DNA of 64,000 nucleotides from Nocardioides marmoriginsengisoli (GTDB taxonomy: Bacteria > Actinomycetota > Actinomycetes > Propionibacteriales > Nocardioidaceae), in contig NZ_RJSE01000007.1 of the NCBI RefSeq assembly GCF_003725695.1, forward strand, positions 1,428,508 to 1,492,507, given 5' to 3'. The notes beneath the pieces are model-generated. The model was given only the letters and a program-made list of their open reading frames with translations, ran no database searches and was not told the origin of the DNA. Below are positions 63,294 through 64,000 of the stretch, in pieces (position 1 is the first letter of the stretch; the number at the start of each line of letters is the position of its first letter). A program made the position numbers and the translations under genes.

Positions 63294-63329
63294 GACGCCG
63301 GCGCACTCCCTCCCGAGAGCGCCGGCGTC
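63294..63329 (+). terminator. Terminator after the ABC operon
   Basis: GACGCCGGCGC (63294-63304) pairs perfectly with GCGCCGGCGTC (63319-63329), followed by TTCGTGTCT. Confidence 0.8.
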
Positions 63330-63341
63330 TTCGTGTCTCAG

Positions 63342-63347
63342 TACGCT
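63342..63347 (+). promoter_or_regulatory. -10 box, rph
   Basis: TACGCT, 6 bases before the ATG at 63354. Confidence 0.6.
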
Positions 63348-63353
63348 CCTCCC

Positions 63354-64000
63354 ATGACCCGCGCAGACGGCCGTGCCGACGACGAGCTCCGACAGATCAC
63401 CTTCACCCGCAACTGGCAGGACCACCCCGCCGGATCGGTGCTGGTCGAGTTCGGTCGGACCAAGGTGCTCTGCGCCGCCTCGGCCTCGGTCGGGGTGCCG
63501 CGCTGGCGCAAGGGCTCGGGACTCGGCTGGGTGACCGCCGAGTACGCGATGCTCCCGTCCGCGACGAACACCCGCTCGGACCGCGAGTCGGTCAAGGGCA
63601 AGATCGGCGGCCGCACCCACGAGATCTCCCGGCTGATCGGCCGGTCGCTGCGCTCCGCGATCGACTACCAGGCGCTCGGGGAGAACACGATCGTGCTGGA
63701 CTGCGACGTGCTCCAGGCCGACGGCGGCACCCGCACCGCGGCGATCACCGGGGCGTACGTCGCCCTCGCCGACGCGGTGGCCCACCTCAAGGCGCAGGGC
63801 GCGCTGGCGGGCGAGCCGCTGACCGGGTCGGTCGCGGCGGTCTCGGTCGGCATCATCGACGGGGTCCCGCGGCTCGACCTCCCCTACGAGGAAGACGTCC
63901 GCGCCGAGACCGACATGAACGTCGTCATGAACGGGGCCGGGTCCTTCATCGAGGTGCAGGGCACCGCCGAAGGAGCCCCCTTCGACCGCGCCGAGCTGGA
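63354..64000 (+). CDS. rph: Ribonuclease PH (5' part)
   Basis: 215 residues visible, cut by the window end; full length is about 240. Phosphorolytic trimming of tRNA 3' ends. [53 protein letters not shown] (cited in part: [19 protein letters not shown]) and [19 protein letters not shown] are all typical. Gene order murI-MBL ... rph follows mycobacteria, with the two-component/ABC block inserted between. Confidence 0.96.
   Translation, partial: MTRADGRADDELRQITFTRNWQDHPAGSVLVEFGRTKVLCAASASVGVPRWRKGSGLGWVTAEYAMLPSATNTRSDRESVKGKIGGRTHEISRLIGRSLRSAIDYQALGENTIVLDCDVLQADGGTRTAAITGAYVALADAVAHLKAQGALAGEPLTGSVAAVSVGIIDGVPRLDLPYEEDVRAETDMNVVMNGAGSFIEVQGTAEGAPFDRAEL

Overview
The window is high-GC actinobacterial chromosome, most likely a Nocardioides-type organism (Nocardioidaceae). 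This is inferred from about 70 percent GC, frequent GTG and TTG starts, 4-base stop/start overlaps, an actinobacterial SAM-IV riboswitch, the tmRNA tag, and gene orders shared with other actinobacteria: ftsE-ftsX-M23 peptidase-smpB, and clpS-DUF2017-mec-cysO-cysM ... murI-MBL ... rph (the order around Rv1331-Rv1340 in Mycobacterium tuberculosis). Nearly all of it is coding and no stretch over 300 bases lacks a gene or RNA. I saw no tRNA, rRNA, insertion sequence, prophage or CRISPR array.

Layout. 0-3.6 kb: HlyD/MacA-type adaptor and a split LigD system (ligase and polymerase as separate overlapping genes). 3.6-9.6 kb: a SAM-IV riboswitch ahead of a SufS-like class V aminotransferase, then a TcyP-like symporter and two exported proteins, one with two thioredoxin-like segments and a single cysteine. 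9.6-16 kb: prfB, ftsEX, M23 peptidase, smpB, amidohydrolase. 16-19.4 kb: a lipoprotein, an HExxHxxGxxD metalloprotease, an SOS box, an SDR and ssrA. 19.5-28.7 kb: accessory genes (amine oxidase/TetR, ECF sigma/putative anti-sigma, ArsR-DHFR-AHSA1, BenE, VapBC, HIT, PAP2). 28.8-36 kb: fabG, DUF3048 lipoprotein, TetR, YqgE, DUF3039, M43 protease and DEAD/DEAH helicase. 36-45.6 kb: tyrosine catabolism (Lrp, hppD, fahA, hmgA) interleaved with a TetR/DUF4873/AurF-like oxygenase unit and a polar amino acid ABC transporter. 45.6-50.1 kb: a cobalamin riboswitch and an ECF uptake operon whose first gene is a membrane-anchored DUF4430-like (transcobalamin-like) protein. 50.1-54.1 kb: clpS and the mec-cysO-cysM sulfur-carrier cysteine pathway. 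54.2-64 kb: a large secreted peptidase, an MFS exporter, murI, an MBL phosphodiesterase-like protein, a two-component system divergent from an ABC exporter, and the start of rph.

The most interesting systems are (1) the SAM-IV-led sulfur module with its exported single-cysteine proteins; (2) the B12-riboswitch ECF operon with a surface-anchored vitamin-binding candidate; and (3) CysO carrying ten residues after its functional Gly-Gly beside its JAMM protease. Across the window at least 23 genes have a TANNNT-like -10 box exactly 6 or 7 bases before the start codon, which points to widespread leaderless transcription. I used this to settle several starts and to support an unlisted 44-residue zinc-ribbon gene at 37582-37716.
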